Shown piece by piece: positions 45,337 to 56,507 of a DNA stretch of 64,000 nucleotides; within the stretch, counting starts at the first letter, position 1, and each line of letters begins with the position of its first letter. Where the stretch lies: the NCBI GenBank assembly GCA_034670405.1, contig JAXDDX010000002.1, forward strand, positions 9,362,501 to 9,426,500, given 5' to 3'. The notes below the pieces were generated by a model. That model had not been told where the DNA came from. It ran no database searches and saw only the letters and a list, made by a program, of their open reading frames with translations. The translations under genes were made by a program, and so were the position numbers. Origin of the DNA: Hoplostethus atlanticus. Its lineage: Eukaryota; Chordata; Actinopteri; Trachichthyiformes; Trachichthyidae.

Positions 45337-45739
45337 GCATACAGGCAGGCATGTTGTTCCTCAGGATCACTTACTGTTGTCTGTAATTAGGAAAACAAGA
45401 GGTATCACATTAATTGAACAATGTTTTTGTAGTGGATGTGTTTTCGTGAGTGTGTTTGTCTGTATGGGTATTCAATAAATAAGAAAGACATTACTTTTTA
45501 TTTTGAATCCATTCATTTTATAGATATTAAAGTCCTATGTGGAAATAGTTTAAGACTATATCACACTGATATCTTAACCAAGACTGAAAAGAAGTTCGAG
45601 GTTGCCTCATGGTAAATCTAATCCATGCATACCCTCTAGTGGTGGAAAGCATCATGTCTTCCATAAACTGGAGAGGAAGAGATTTCTAGTAGTGATAAAG
45701 GATGTTGTTGTTCATAGTGTCCCCACTGTATTTTCCATT

Positions 45740-45960
45740 GCCTTCCAGTTGGGCAGCATGGTGATCTATAATCAAAAGGGCCAACGTTCAGTCCCCCATG
45801 ATCCCAAGTGTTCGTCTGGCAGAAATGTCCTTCATCAAGAATAAATCCCTACCAGCTCCAGTGGTGCTGCTCTGTAACTGACCATGTGCTTGGACCTCCC
45901 TGAGGAGGGGGGCAAGCAGAAAGTTGACTTTTCCCCTGAAGGATCAATGAAAAATAACAA
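45740..45960 (+). repeat. SINE-like, tRNA-derived repeat (candidate)
   Basis: Begins TTGGGCAGCATGGTGATCTA, close to the GGGCxGCATGGTGG start of fish tRNA-derived SINEs, has a B-box-like ACGTTCAGTCCC about 35 bases later, and ends CCTGAAGGATCAATGAAAAA. The parts are in SINE order; copy number in the genome is unknown to me. Confidence 0.5.
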
Positions 45961-47687
45961 ACAATGTTCACAAGCTGAAGCCCATCATAATATTATACTG
46001 ATTATAATGTAATTGGACTACCAGTAACCAGTACCATAAGTAAACCTTGAATTGAAGTGAATTTTCTATTCCTGCAGTGCAGTAAATTAAATAGTGTGTG
46101 ATAAAAATGTTGAGGCCATGATCCACAGGCAACATTATGCAGCAATAGCAGCAGATAGTGTAACTTTAAGTAGTGATGGGGATTGACAACTGGGACAAAA
46201 TCAATGTAGATAACATACTGTGGGCCGTCATGGTTGGAAAATTGCCCATGTTTCATTGCCTTAAGAAGAAGAGGCTTCAGCTATTTTGATCGAGTGTCAG
46301 TCTGTGTGCATGTGCATGTGTGTGAGCATACTGCCCGTTCTGGACTGCCTGCTGTGTAAAGGTCAGGGGGTGTTTAAGGTGGTGGGTGGTGTCAGTGGGC
46401 CTGGGGTGCTCCTTTCTTTGAAGCAGAGGTCAGCTCCCTGAAAGCAGATTACACTGACGTCATCATAGCCACACTTACAGAAATTGGAAAACAACACAAT
46501 TTGTAATGCCAGTTAGTAATTACCAGTCTATGTCCAAGAAAATGTTCTTGGCTGTGTGGAAATAGCTGGAAATGGAAAGTGTTTGTTCTCTCTTGTTTTG
46601 CCTGTATTTTTGTCATCTGCTAAACACTTTTTATTGTGTTTTGTTTGTTTTGTTAAAAGTTGGCTTGTTTTGTTGGCTTTAGAAATAAATCTGACCTTAC
46701 TTGACTAGACTGATTCAGACCAGAGTTGCCCAAATGTTAGGGTCTGGAGGGTTGAAATGTAACTTGGGTGATAGGCTGGGGGCCAAAAACGTATATGAAT
46801 TATTTAGAAGTGTCAATTAGCTTCTAGTGTTATGCATTATATTATGTCTAATAAAACGTAAGTTATCTAAAAAATCTTACCTCAGATATTAAACTGTATT
46901 GTATAATATAAACCATGTATAGGATATTATTAGCCTTTCAAGGGCCCAAAAAGTGAATTGTCACATTTGTCTCACTGTTAAGGTGGGACAGTGGGGAGCC
47001 TAGGACTGCAGATCATAAACTGTAAGAAAGCCTATCAAATGTATACTTCATGTAAACTCCATGATATCAAGTGTAATAAAAAGAAATGTTGAAAACAGAC
47101 TTTTTCTGTGTTTTTTAGTTTTAGATATTTTCACAGTGGGTCTGTGACTTTTCATCACTTTGGCAGAGCATTTCCATGGCCAGGCTTTCTGTCCTGTTTT
47201 TGATTTGGGGTTACTTATATTTGATTGCAATTCATCAATAGGGAAGTAATTACAATAAACATAGTATTTTTAATACTATATGTATGTAATATAGCACCCT
47301 GATCTTAGTTCCTCTAGAGCTACCCCTATACCTGAGGGTAGTTTTCATCAAAGGTTAGTTGATACACATTATACATATTCAGATGACAATGTAAAGTATC
47401 CTGAGACTGTGGTCATATTCTGCGCAATGTATTTTCTGAGTGTGCGCTTGCAAGCACACACAGTCACCCCATCCACCCCAATCACACAAATCCACACTCA
47501 AGTTCACAGCCCACCTATGGAGCACGCCTAGATGCACACCGTGTAATTGTAGCATTAGGCTCATTCTGAATGCCACCCACCCAGCGTCCCATCGACACTG
47601 TGTGTGAATGTGCTCAAATGTGTGTGTGCCTATTGTTTTATGTAGGCCAACGTGTACGTATGTGTATAACCTTTTTCCTGACTGCAG

Positions 47688-47807
47688 GCGGGGGCGGTAG
47701 ACCAGTGATGCAGAGCCTGACCTTAGCCTTTAAAAACCCATCACTGACACATCCATCACACATACACACAGAGCTTTCACCAGAGGTCCACAAAACACAA
47801 TCAACAG
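47688..47807 (+). other. candidate 5' non-coding exon of the c2cd4 gene
   Basis: Bounded by a good acceptor-like ttttcctgactgcag and donor ACAG|GTGAGT, 278 bases before the c2cd4 ATG. Splicing to an acceptor at 48021 (ctgtgtag) or 48061 (aaccacag) would give a 5' leader. An ATG in it (47708) opens a 33-codon frame, ending in a stop soon after the 48061 junction, so it is not part of the main protein. Whether it is a real exon is unproven. Confidence 0.35.
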
Positions 47808-48084
47808 GTGAGTGGAAAATCTTAGGGAAAGATTGTAGCCATTCTAGTGTTTAGAAACAGAACTCAAGTTACAACATTTTGTTCTGCTGGGAATGAATTC
47901 ATGTTATGCTGTGCATGAAATGTGGTTTTGCTGCTTCTTGTTGCATGCATGTTTAACAAAGATACTAATTTATATTCTTGTTGCTCAAAGGAATACTAAC
48001 TGATATGCATATTCTGTGTAGGGATTTCACACTGACATTGTGGTAAACCAACCAACCACAGTGGTTTATCACTGAGAAATAACA

Positions 48085-49323
48085 ATGTGGCTCCTGGGGA
48101 AGATCAAGGAGAGCATGGAGAGTATTCCCCTAGAGTTGAGTCATTATGTGGGTAAGAGTGAGGAGGATCTCTCTTCCAAAGCCAGCCTCTCCCACAATTT
48201 GCACAACAACATCCTCACTCCGGACAAGATCCCAGAGTTCTGTCTGCCCCCACGGCTCTGCAAGAGAAGCCCCCTGCTGGCAACTGAGAGAACTTCAGCT
48301 CACCCGCACAGTCAGAATCAGATGAGCAACAGGACCCGTGCACCTTCAGACACTACACATGTAAAGATGAAGGATGTCGATCCAAGAAGTCCAGTGATGT
48401 GGAGGACTAAAAAGAAGCCGTTGCCGTTCTCCGCAGAGGGATACGGCCTGGCAGGGATGTATGAGAGCCCCAACACTCGACGGAAAGAGTCTCTGTTTCA
48501 CTCAAAGTGTCCTGCTTACATGTTCGATAAGAGTGTTCCAATAGCAGCACCCAAATTGACAAATGAGAGAAAGCTACCCAAGACACCCACAACTTTATCT
48601 GGTTTCTACCCTCTGTTTTCATGCAAGAGCCTATCAGAGACAGGAAGCACAGAGAGTGAAACATCGTCTTCCAATGACTCCTCTCCCCTCGTCTCCCCAT
48701 ATAATGCTAATTCTTCCCTCTCCATCTTATCTGACAGTGGCCCTCTTAAAGTGGCAACATCCTGTCCTTCATTATTAATTAATACCAGAGAGGAGAGGGG
48801 GAGGTGGAAGAGGGGGGCAACAGGCTCTCCTAGTAGCCCCCCAAGCTCAGTAGGCAGCTCGCTCACCCTAACCCCACCCATCCTCTTTCCACCGGATCTT
48901 CTGCACTGCCAGGAGCGACTTCAACGCGAGCATGTTCTCCCTTTGCTGGGCCACGGTAAAGTCCGTCTCTCTGCTGAGCACACCTCATCCTCCACCACCA
49001 CTTTCTCATCCCTAGCCACAGTCCGAGTTCGCGTGGTGTCTGTGGAGTGCCTGAGGGATGATGGTGACCAACGACCTTTGAACTGTGCAGTAAGCCTGTG
49101 TCTGACCCCGGGGAAGCTGCAGCGTCAGGAGAGCGCCACCGTCAGGAACTGCCGCAGCCCTGTGTTTAATGAAGATTTCTTCTTCACAGAGCTGAGTCAG
49201 GAGAACCTGCTGGTACTGGCGCTCAGGCTAAAGGTGATGGATAAAGCTGCTACTGGATCACTGAGGCGGGGGACATTGATGGGAGTAATCACTAAACCAC
49301 TGTCTCAGTTACTCCCTCTGTGA
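48085..49323 (+). CDS. C2CD4-family protein (C2 calcium-dependent domain containing 4-like)
   Basis: Intact 412-codon frame. The N-terminus MWLLGKIKESMESIPLE and NNILTPDKIPEFCLPPRL are the family signature (human members share MWxLE..R and NVLTPDxIPEFxIPPRL). The middle is Ser/Pro-rich (SETGSTESETSSSNDSS) and low in structure. A C-terminal C2 domain covers about residues 310-412: VRVRVVSVECLRDD, then SPVFNEDFFF, then LRLKVMDKA. The usual set of five Ca-binding Asp residues is not evident, as in the rest of the family. C2CD4A/B are nuclear, cytokine-induced factors in endothelium and islets; the role of this one is inferred only. A poly(A) signal follows at 49570. It stands 1.3 kb upstream of vps13a, same strand. 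The paralogue (A/B-like, C or D) cannot be fixed by eye. Confidence 0.88.
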   Translation: MWLLGKIKESMESIPLELSHYVGKSEEDLSSKASLSHNLHNNILTPDKIPEFCLPPRLCKRSPLLATERTSAHPHSQNQMSNRTRAPSDTTHVKMKDVDPRSPVMWRTKKKPLPFSAEGYGLAGMYESPNTRRKESLFHSKCPAYMFDKSVPIAAPKLTNERKLPKTPTTLSGFYPLFSCKSLSETGSTESETSSSNDSSPLVSPYNANSSLSILSDSGPLKVATSCPSLLINTREERGRWKRGATGSPSSPPSSVGSSLTLTPPILFPPDLLHCQERLQREHVLPLLGHGKVRLSAEHTSSSTTTFSSLATVRVRVVSVECLRDDGDQRPLNCAVSLCLTPGKLQRQESATVRNCRSPVFNEDFFFTELSQENLLVLALRLKVMDKAATGSLRRGTLMGVITKPLSQLLPL

Positions 49324-49569
49324 AATGGGTAGAGGAATACACCATCTATTGCACTGAAACTTAAAACTGCAGCTGCCATACAAGTCACTTCATGTACCAT
49401 GGAGCATTACTTGAATGGGAAGGCAGATATCAGATAATGTATAGTAAGATAATTGTAAGAGTATTGACAACGCTAGTGAGGGACTGTGCTGGCTGTAAAC
49501 ACTAAGGCACTGGCTGAGTTATTGTGTCTGTGAGTGTGAACTGGACACAGACAGATTAAAGAAACAAAA

Positions 49570-49575
49570 AATAAA
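49570..49575 (+). terminator. poly(A) signal of c2cd4 gene
   Basis: AATAAA 247 bases after the c2cd4 stop codon, the first canonical signal downstream. Cleavage would fall near 49,590. Confidence 0.55.
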
Positions 49576-50480
49576 TTTGTATGTATCATAAAAATGTACA
49601 TGATGCAGCTATTGTGTGAAACTCTTTCCTGCTTTCAAACTACTAAGACTACTACTTGAGTCAATCATGCTGCAGCATCCGCACTGCAGTGTGAATAGTG
49701 ACACGTCTATGTGAGGCTACATTGCTCTAGAGATAGATAGAACCATGCAAGTATAGCAACTCCAGCTCTGCAAGTCAAATGAGAGATATCCAATTGTTGT
49801 ACTTGGTCAGACATAATACTAGATACAGGTTAATATGACTTTTTACTATAGTAGGTTATTGGCTGAATAAAGGGCTTTTAGTTTTCAACATTTCAAGGAT
49901 GGTTTGCTATGGTTTCATAGCAAGCTGAAAGCCTAGCTCTACTGTAGCCTACTGGCGGGCATACAGAGATGGCTGCATTATGTTGTAGGCCCTGGGCCAT
50001 CTGTGTGAAAATAAATAAAAAGATGAAACTGCATCATATTCATTCTTTACTTTTCTAAGTGCATATATTTTTTACAATAAACTTCAGGGCATTTTTAAAT
50101 GGGATTTAGCCTATGGGAGTGGGGATGGGGGGATCCAGTGTTACAACAGTGAGTGAAGGTTTTTCTTCTTTTTCTTCATTTAATGGCGGTTCGCAAACCA
50201 ATCGAATAGGTGCATACCCCCACCTACTGTGCTGGAGTGTGTAGTACCATGGTTATATATGGGTGATTCTCCACCAAAGAAAAGTGTTTTAGAATATAAC
50301 ATACGTTGAACTAAATATCCAATATTATCTACTTTCATCTCTGCCCAGTCTTTCTTTTTTCTTAATTAATTGTAAGTCTATATTGGGATCAGGGTACAGC
50401 CATGAAGGCTAATACAACCGATGGACTATATTGTATAGCCCATATTCTACTGCTCTTGCTTATCGTCCAGCCAAATGGTC
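49576..50480. other. c2cd4-vps13a intergenic spacer
   Basis: AT-rich, no gene or clear transposon seen. It separates the c2cd4 poly(A) site from the GC-rich vps13a promoter by about 0.9 kb. Confidence 0.5.
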
Positions 50481-50638
50481 ATATGTGGAGGGGATGACGT
50501 AACCACAGACCACGTCGAGGGACCGCCCACCGCAGCGACGTGTTGCTTTGACGTTGTTATTTGAGGAAAGCAGCAGCTGTCATCAGCCAGGCAAACCGAA
50601 CGTAAACATGGTGCGAGAGAGTTGAAAGAAACGGCGAC
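50480..50638 (+). promoter_or_regulatory. vps13a: vps13a promoter / 5' UTR
   Basis: CpG-containing sequence (CCACGTCGAGGGACCGCCCA) with two CRE-like half sites (TGACGTAA at about 50494 and TGACGTTG at about 50549), no TATA box, consistent with a housekeeping promoter. A minimal uORF lies at 50608-50625. Confidence 0.5.
50608..50625 (+). promoter_or_regulatory. vps13a upstream ORF, 5 codons
   Basis: ATG GTG CGA GAG AGT TGA in strong initiation context (A at -3, G at +4), ending 13 bases before the vps13a ATG at 50639. If the transcript starts upstream of 50608, ribosomes would meet it first and reach the main start only by leaky scanning or reinitiation. Confidence 0.5.
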
Positions 50639-53600
50639 ATGGTCTTCGAAAGCGTGGTGGTTGATGTCCTCAACAGATTTTTAGGGGACTACGTTGTCAA
50701 CCTTGACAGCTCACAGCTCAAGCTCGGCATATGGGGAGGTAGCGAAACATCCAAATAAAGATTTTTATGTGTTTTTTAGTGTACTTGCTAGCTCTCCAAG
50801 CTAGCTAGCTAATGCTAACTAACCTTTGCTAACAGGCGTGTGTGTGAGGGTCCTGCAGCTGTCAGTGTCTGTGTACCTGTCCAAAATCGACTTCAGATCC
50901 GCTTGTTTACCAGTAACTGGTTAGCTCAGTAAGCTTTGTTAATTTCTTAGTGCAGTAACCACCTAGCTGAGCTAAGCTACTTGCTCAATGCATTCAAAAG
51001 CAGAGATTCAGAAAAGTAAATAAGTGGTCTGAAGGGGGTCACACCCTTTCACACAGCCAAGTTATGACTTGCCACAGTGTTTCACACCAAGTTAGTTAGC
51101 AGCTCTACCAGAAAGTCAGAGATACAGACAGCTCCAAACGCCATATGGACAAAGAAGAGGATTAGGGGAAAGGCTTCAGTGGTGGCTTTTCAAAATATCT
51201 TTTCAATTGCAAAGCTAATAATGTCACTTTAGCAGTGAGCAGTTTTGATTAATCTCAGAATAATATATATACAAGTGAACAACACACATATTAAATATTA
51301 AAATCATAGATTGGTCCTTGATTGTAAACCCCCCCCATGGCATGTGTTTTGCTTACTAACTAGCCTACAAGGCAGTAAAGGCATATCCCACATCTGCATG
51401 GTGATAGCGGTCAGCCTATATCAGTAACATGGCATAATTTTCATTTGTGTTGCTTTGATATAGTGATTTTGTATTTTCCCTGTTCAGTCTCACTCAATGG
51501 GGTACCACCTAGTCCAAGATACAACACACACACTCCCACTCTGTACAGTACCTCTTTGGAGGCCTATAACAATGATGTGTACTTGAATGGCCTTAATTAT
51601 TGATGAGTCAGACTGGCCTGTTGACCTAAGCCAGTAGACAAAGACCAAAGGCCCCCTCTTTTGATAAGACTGCATTTCTAGGAGCCTCGTAACACAATAC
51701 TGATCTGTTTGATTAGTGAAGTGTACATAGTAAAATACACTAAACAATTATTCCTTTTACCCCAGGTGATGCAGTTCTCAGAAATCTCGAAATCAAGGAA
51801 AATGCCTTGGTAAGTTAAATTGCAATAAAATGCTGTAGTCAGCACAATAAACATATATATATATATATATATATAACAATAATGTAATTTTCTTTTTTTG
51901 CAGAGTCAACTTGACATTCCTTTTAAAGTTAGAGCGGGCCATATAGGTGAGATTCTAGTTACTGCTCTCTGACATACATTTCTTCTGCTACAGAAGAACA
52001 TGTTCACATTGTGTTTCCTTTAATAGGACGGCTAGAGCTGAAGATTCCATGGAAGAACCTCTACACCCAATCAGTGGAGGCAACACTGGATGGTGTCTAT
52101 CTGCTCATAGTCCCCACAGCCAGTAAGACCATTCACTGTGTCCTAAGTACATTGCAAATGTATAAGATTAAATACTAGACAGTAAGCACATGTAATGCTT
52201 GAAAAATATCAGCTTGCTACATGACAATTTGAAAATGATCACTCATGTCACATAGTGACTAGTGGCAGTTTTTTTTAAACACTACAACTCCCTGGGTATT
52301 ATTTTTCCCCGATGTTTACTTTTTCAAACTCGGAAAACATTATGACATCCTGGCATTTTAAGGATACTGCTGTTACAAACTTTCAAATTCAGGATTCTGA
52401 ACAAACCTTCTGATCAGCAGGCACAAACTAGTGTAACACAGGATTCGGACAAAGGGACTCTCACTCTCACTTATTCACGACCCTGAAATGCTTGTCAGAA
52501 CAAACTGGAACCTTGACCTAAATATTTGCTTATATGCTTATTTGCCTAAATATTGTGCTTGCATGCCTCAGTAAAATACTGTGTGTGTGTTTTTGTGCAT
52601 TTGTTTCTATTTTGTGTGGTGTGCAGACATATAATCATTTATATTGACCCCCCTTCTCTCCAGGTATAAAGTATGATGCAGAGAAGGAGGAGAAGCAGCT
52701 GCAGGAGGCTCGTCAGAGAGAGCTACACAGGATCGAGGAGACTAAGCAGAAGGTGGCTGAGCAAGGTCAGGTCATCTCTAATGCAAGTTAGTTTATGTGT
52801 TTGTGTGTGCGCGCACATGTGTGCACACATTTGTATTTGTGTGTGTGTACTTATCAGTGACTTTGTCACAGGTTTCCCTAATCTGAAGTGTGTTTGAAAT
52901 GATGTTTTGTTTGTCATGTTACGTTTATAGGTCATGGAAATTCAACTTTTTAGTCATGGAAAGTCATGGAAAAGTCACATTTGACTCAGAGTGGGAACCC
53001 TGTGTTAGGTAGCCAGAAGGGTACCAGTAGAAAGCAAAGAGAGCACAGTAGTGTGCAGTAGATTCAACAGTATGACAGAAGAAGACGGGCCTAACTGGTT
53101 TCTGTGGTTGTGAGTTCATGAGTCATTCTGGAGCAGCTAAGCCCACAGGTTTCACGCATTTATATTTTTTATGGTTCGACACCGCTGAGACAAAACCCAC
53201 TGGTCACTGGTGGCAACACATCCACCATAGTGCTGTGCTGAATGGCAAGAGAGCAGTGTGAATAGGACTCTAGGCTAGTAGTTTTGGAGAGAACAAATGT
53301 AAATTATGAATTTACAAATGTTAATTAACATTAGATAATTTGTCATCTGTTGAATCACTCAATATAGTGGCATGTTGCCAGACATGTTCTAATATCCTGT
53401 TTGTCATGTTCTGTCATTCTAATATCATATGTGTCTATGACAGAAAACCCTATGGTAGAGAAGCAGGACACCTTTGTGGAGAAGTTGGTCACTCAGGTCA
53501 TCAAAAACGTCCAGGTCAAGATCTCTAACATCCACGTACGCTATGAGGATGATGTGAGTATTCAAGCCAAGTTACCTTAGTGTATATATAACAAAATTCA

Positions 53601-53785
53601 TATATGGAAATTTGTGTTTGGAGAGCATGCAATATGTAATAAACACGGGGAAAATAAGTAAAAAAGCCTCTAGCCTTAACTAGTCTATAGCCTTAGCTCT
53701 TTCTTTGTCTCCTTTTTTCTCTTAGGTCACCAATCCCAATTGTCCCTTGTCATTTGGAGTATCACTGAAAAACCTCAGCCTCCAG
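50639..53785 (+). CDS. vps13a: vps13a exons 1-7: Chorein_N domain
   Basis: Seven exons encode [60 protein letters not shown] and [20 protein letters not shown], then [20 protein letters not shown] and YEDD. This is the N-terminal chorein domain, the mouth of the lipid-transfer groove at the ER end. Exons 2 and 3 are only 44 and 43 bases. An apparent frame running through the exon 5 donor into a GT-rich intron is not coding. Confidence 0.92.
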
Positions 53786-56462
53786 GTAATGTGTTATATT
53801 TCCCTACAGTGTGCTACAATATGCTTATGATAATCAGATTATCACAATTAGCGATTAAGTTATTTTTAATCATTCATTTAACTTAATACATTTCATTATT
53901 CTTAAATCTTTGCTGATCTCACAGACGGCTGATGAGAACTGGAAGCCCTGTCTTCTGGATGAGAACGCCAAGCTTTTCTTCAAGGTAGAAGTTCAACCAC
54001 TTTTGCTGTCAGCTACACCTGTATTTTATAGGGCAAGCTTTTTATTGCCATATTTTACAGGAAATGGCAAATCACATGGGACACAGCCTGTTTTTTATTG
54101 TATTGCATTTGTTTTTTATTGTTTTGTCCCTGCAAGTAAACTCAAAGTTAAACTCACATTTTTCACGTTTTTTTAGGCTAATAAACTACATTTATTAGAC
54201 AGCCTATTTCATGTTGCAAATATTTGGGAATCAAAATAATGAGGAGAGGAAGACCACTTGTAATGCAGAAAGCAAGAATATTTATTCAAGTTTAACAGTG
54301 CATAAAAAATGTTATATAAAGCTATAAAGGCTTATGCACACTTGACAATGCGTTTCGAGTCAGTAGTCCTGCTGAAGCAGCAACTTAATTTATAACTTAA
54401 CTTTCGGGAGACACATTACAAGGGCAGGCGTGGCAAAGACAAGCCACCAACAGTAGAGATACATATTGGTCAATGAAACATATGAAAGCCTACTATCAGA
54501 TAGGCCTTCAATTTGTCAGCCATCATTTTGGGGGTCCATTTTATTCTACCCATAACCCAACATCGGGCCCTGTCCCAGCCATTGAAAATCACCGCTGCAC
54601 ACACTCAATGTCTGCACCATGACAAGTAGCTGCTCTGCTCTAATTGCTTTGTGTTTTGCTCCTTCTCAGCTGGTTCAGCTGGACAACTTGTTTGCCTACT
54701 GGAACGTCAACTCGTTGCTCTTCTCCAATCACAGTTCAGACGAGGCTCTGGTGAGTCAGTGTGTTATTATTGTGAGGCAACAGGAGAGTGTTAAGCCTCG
54801 TCTCCATTGGCCTGGGTTTAGTCGTGTCATGACCTGTCTCTCTTAACGACAGAGTCTCCACAGTTTCTAAACCTGGCCAAGCTGACCACAAGCTCTAGCA
54901 TAGAAGATGAATGGTTACTGATTCTATATAATAGTAATAACTTTATTTATGTAGCACTTATCAAATCAGAGTTACAAAGTGTTTCACAATGTTTCAATGT
55001 TTCCTGTATATTATGGCAATTTCTATTTGTTTCACAACTAAGTGACTGGGAGAAGAATAATGAAACTGACATTTCTCGTTTATTTTGCTTTTCTTACACT
55101 CCAGTGGTGAAACTAAATATTGAATCAGCATGTCCAAGATGTACTCAGTATTTTCAAATCCTGCTTATTATGGCTATTCAGCTAATCCATGCAGATGCAA
55201 CCCAAACCACACTGTACCATGGCTATCAGCAGTTGTGTTGAATGAGTTTATGGATATAGAATAGTGTTAATCAGCCTGCCATCATTATTGGGTAGCAGAA
55301 TGGTGTTTTAGTACCAGACACACAATATGAAAAGCCTTTTCTCAGGTCTTTGGAATATCCTGGTAATAGCTGGTGAATATTGGAAAGAGACTTCCACACA
55401 CAGTTGATTTAATGAACAAAGGCTTTGATAGATATAATGGATAAAAAGATTTGCGGATAGGATCTTGCAACCGTTTCCTTAAGTGCATTTTGAAAAAGCA
55501 GTAAAAAAAGATGACATTTATTTAGAGAAAGGGAAAATATGGAGGAAAAAGATTGACTCCACATCTGTTTATCTTTTAAATGTAAATGAATCATCTCTTC
55601 TTGTGTCTTTGTGTCTTTGTTTCTTAGCGACGTCTCCAGAGCAGCATTGACATCCACAACTCTGTTCCCGTCAACCATGACTTCAGTGAGTGTCTGACGG
55701 TCACAGTTTAAATCAGAGCCATCAGTTCAGAAAGAGTTGGGTCCCAATAGCTTGCAGTGCTTCCTGATATTATGTTCTAAATCTAATGTTACCAGGCAAC
55801 AAATACAATTAGTTTTGATTAATACTGCTTAGCAACCAAATATAGGTCCAGGAAGTAAAAATCTCTGGCAGCTTAAACAATTACCTACCACTCAATGTTG
55901 CTACTTTATTTTGACATGCAAGGCTTGGTACTATGCACTGCCTTTGCTCTGAATGCAATTAATGTGCATGTCAGATTGTTTTGTTTGAGTTAACAGGATT
56001 TTCACTGCCATTCAGGCTACTGGCATCAAAAGGCCGACTCAGGCCACCAAATGAAACCCAAGTAAACACTGACATGAATCATGATGAATACTCGTGCTGA
56101 TTTGCATGGAAAGTACTGATATTGTCTGAATCATGGAGTTTGAATCACCACCACCAACACATTTTAACAATCTGGATTTTGTTTTGCAAAACAACATTTA
56201 CAGCTCCACATTACTCTGCCCATTATGCTTGTGTACATTTTCTTTTCCATGTGCCAAGATTTACACTTTGGTTAAAACAATATATTTTCCTGTTGCTGGT
56301 CCACAGTTTTTCGTCCGATCACAGCAGATGCTAAGCTGCGGATGAATCCGAGGTCAGACGTGGACTTCTCCTCTCCTAAAGTGGACCTGGTGGTCAATCT
56401 CAGAGAGGTGGCCATTGAACTCAACAGGCCACAGGTAGGGGTGTGGGTGTGTGTGTGTGTGT

Positions 56463-56507
<45 letters not shown>

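Larger units (their letters stand above)
35491..47687. other. 12-kb gene desert between foxb2 and c2cd4
   Basis: No protein gene recognised. The first ~700 bases are presumably foxb2 3' UTR (ATTAAA-type signals but no single convincing poly(A) site). The rest holds microsatellites, repeat fragments and several complex islands listed separately. A gene desert downstream of a developmental transcription factor is typical of a regulatory domain. Confidence 0.55.
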
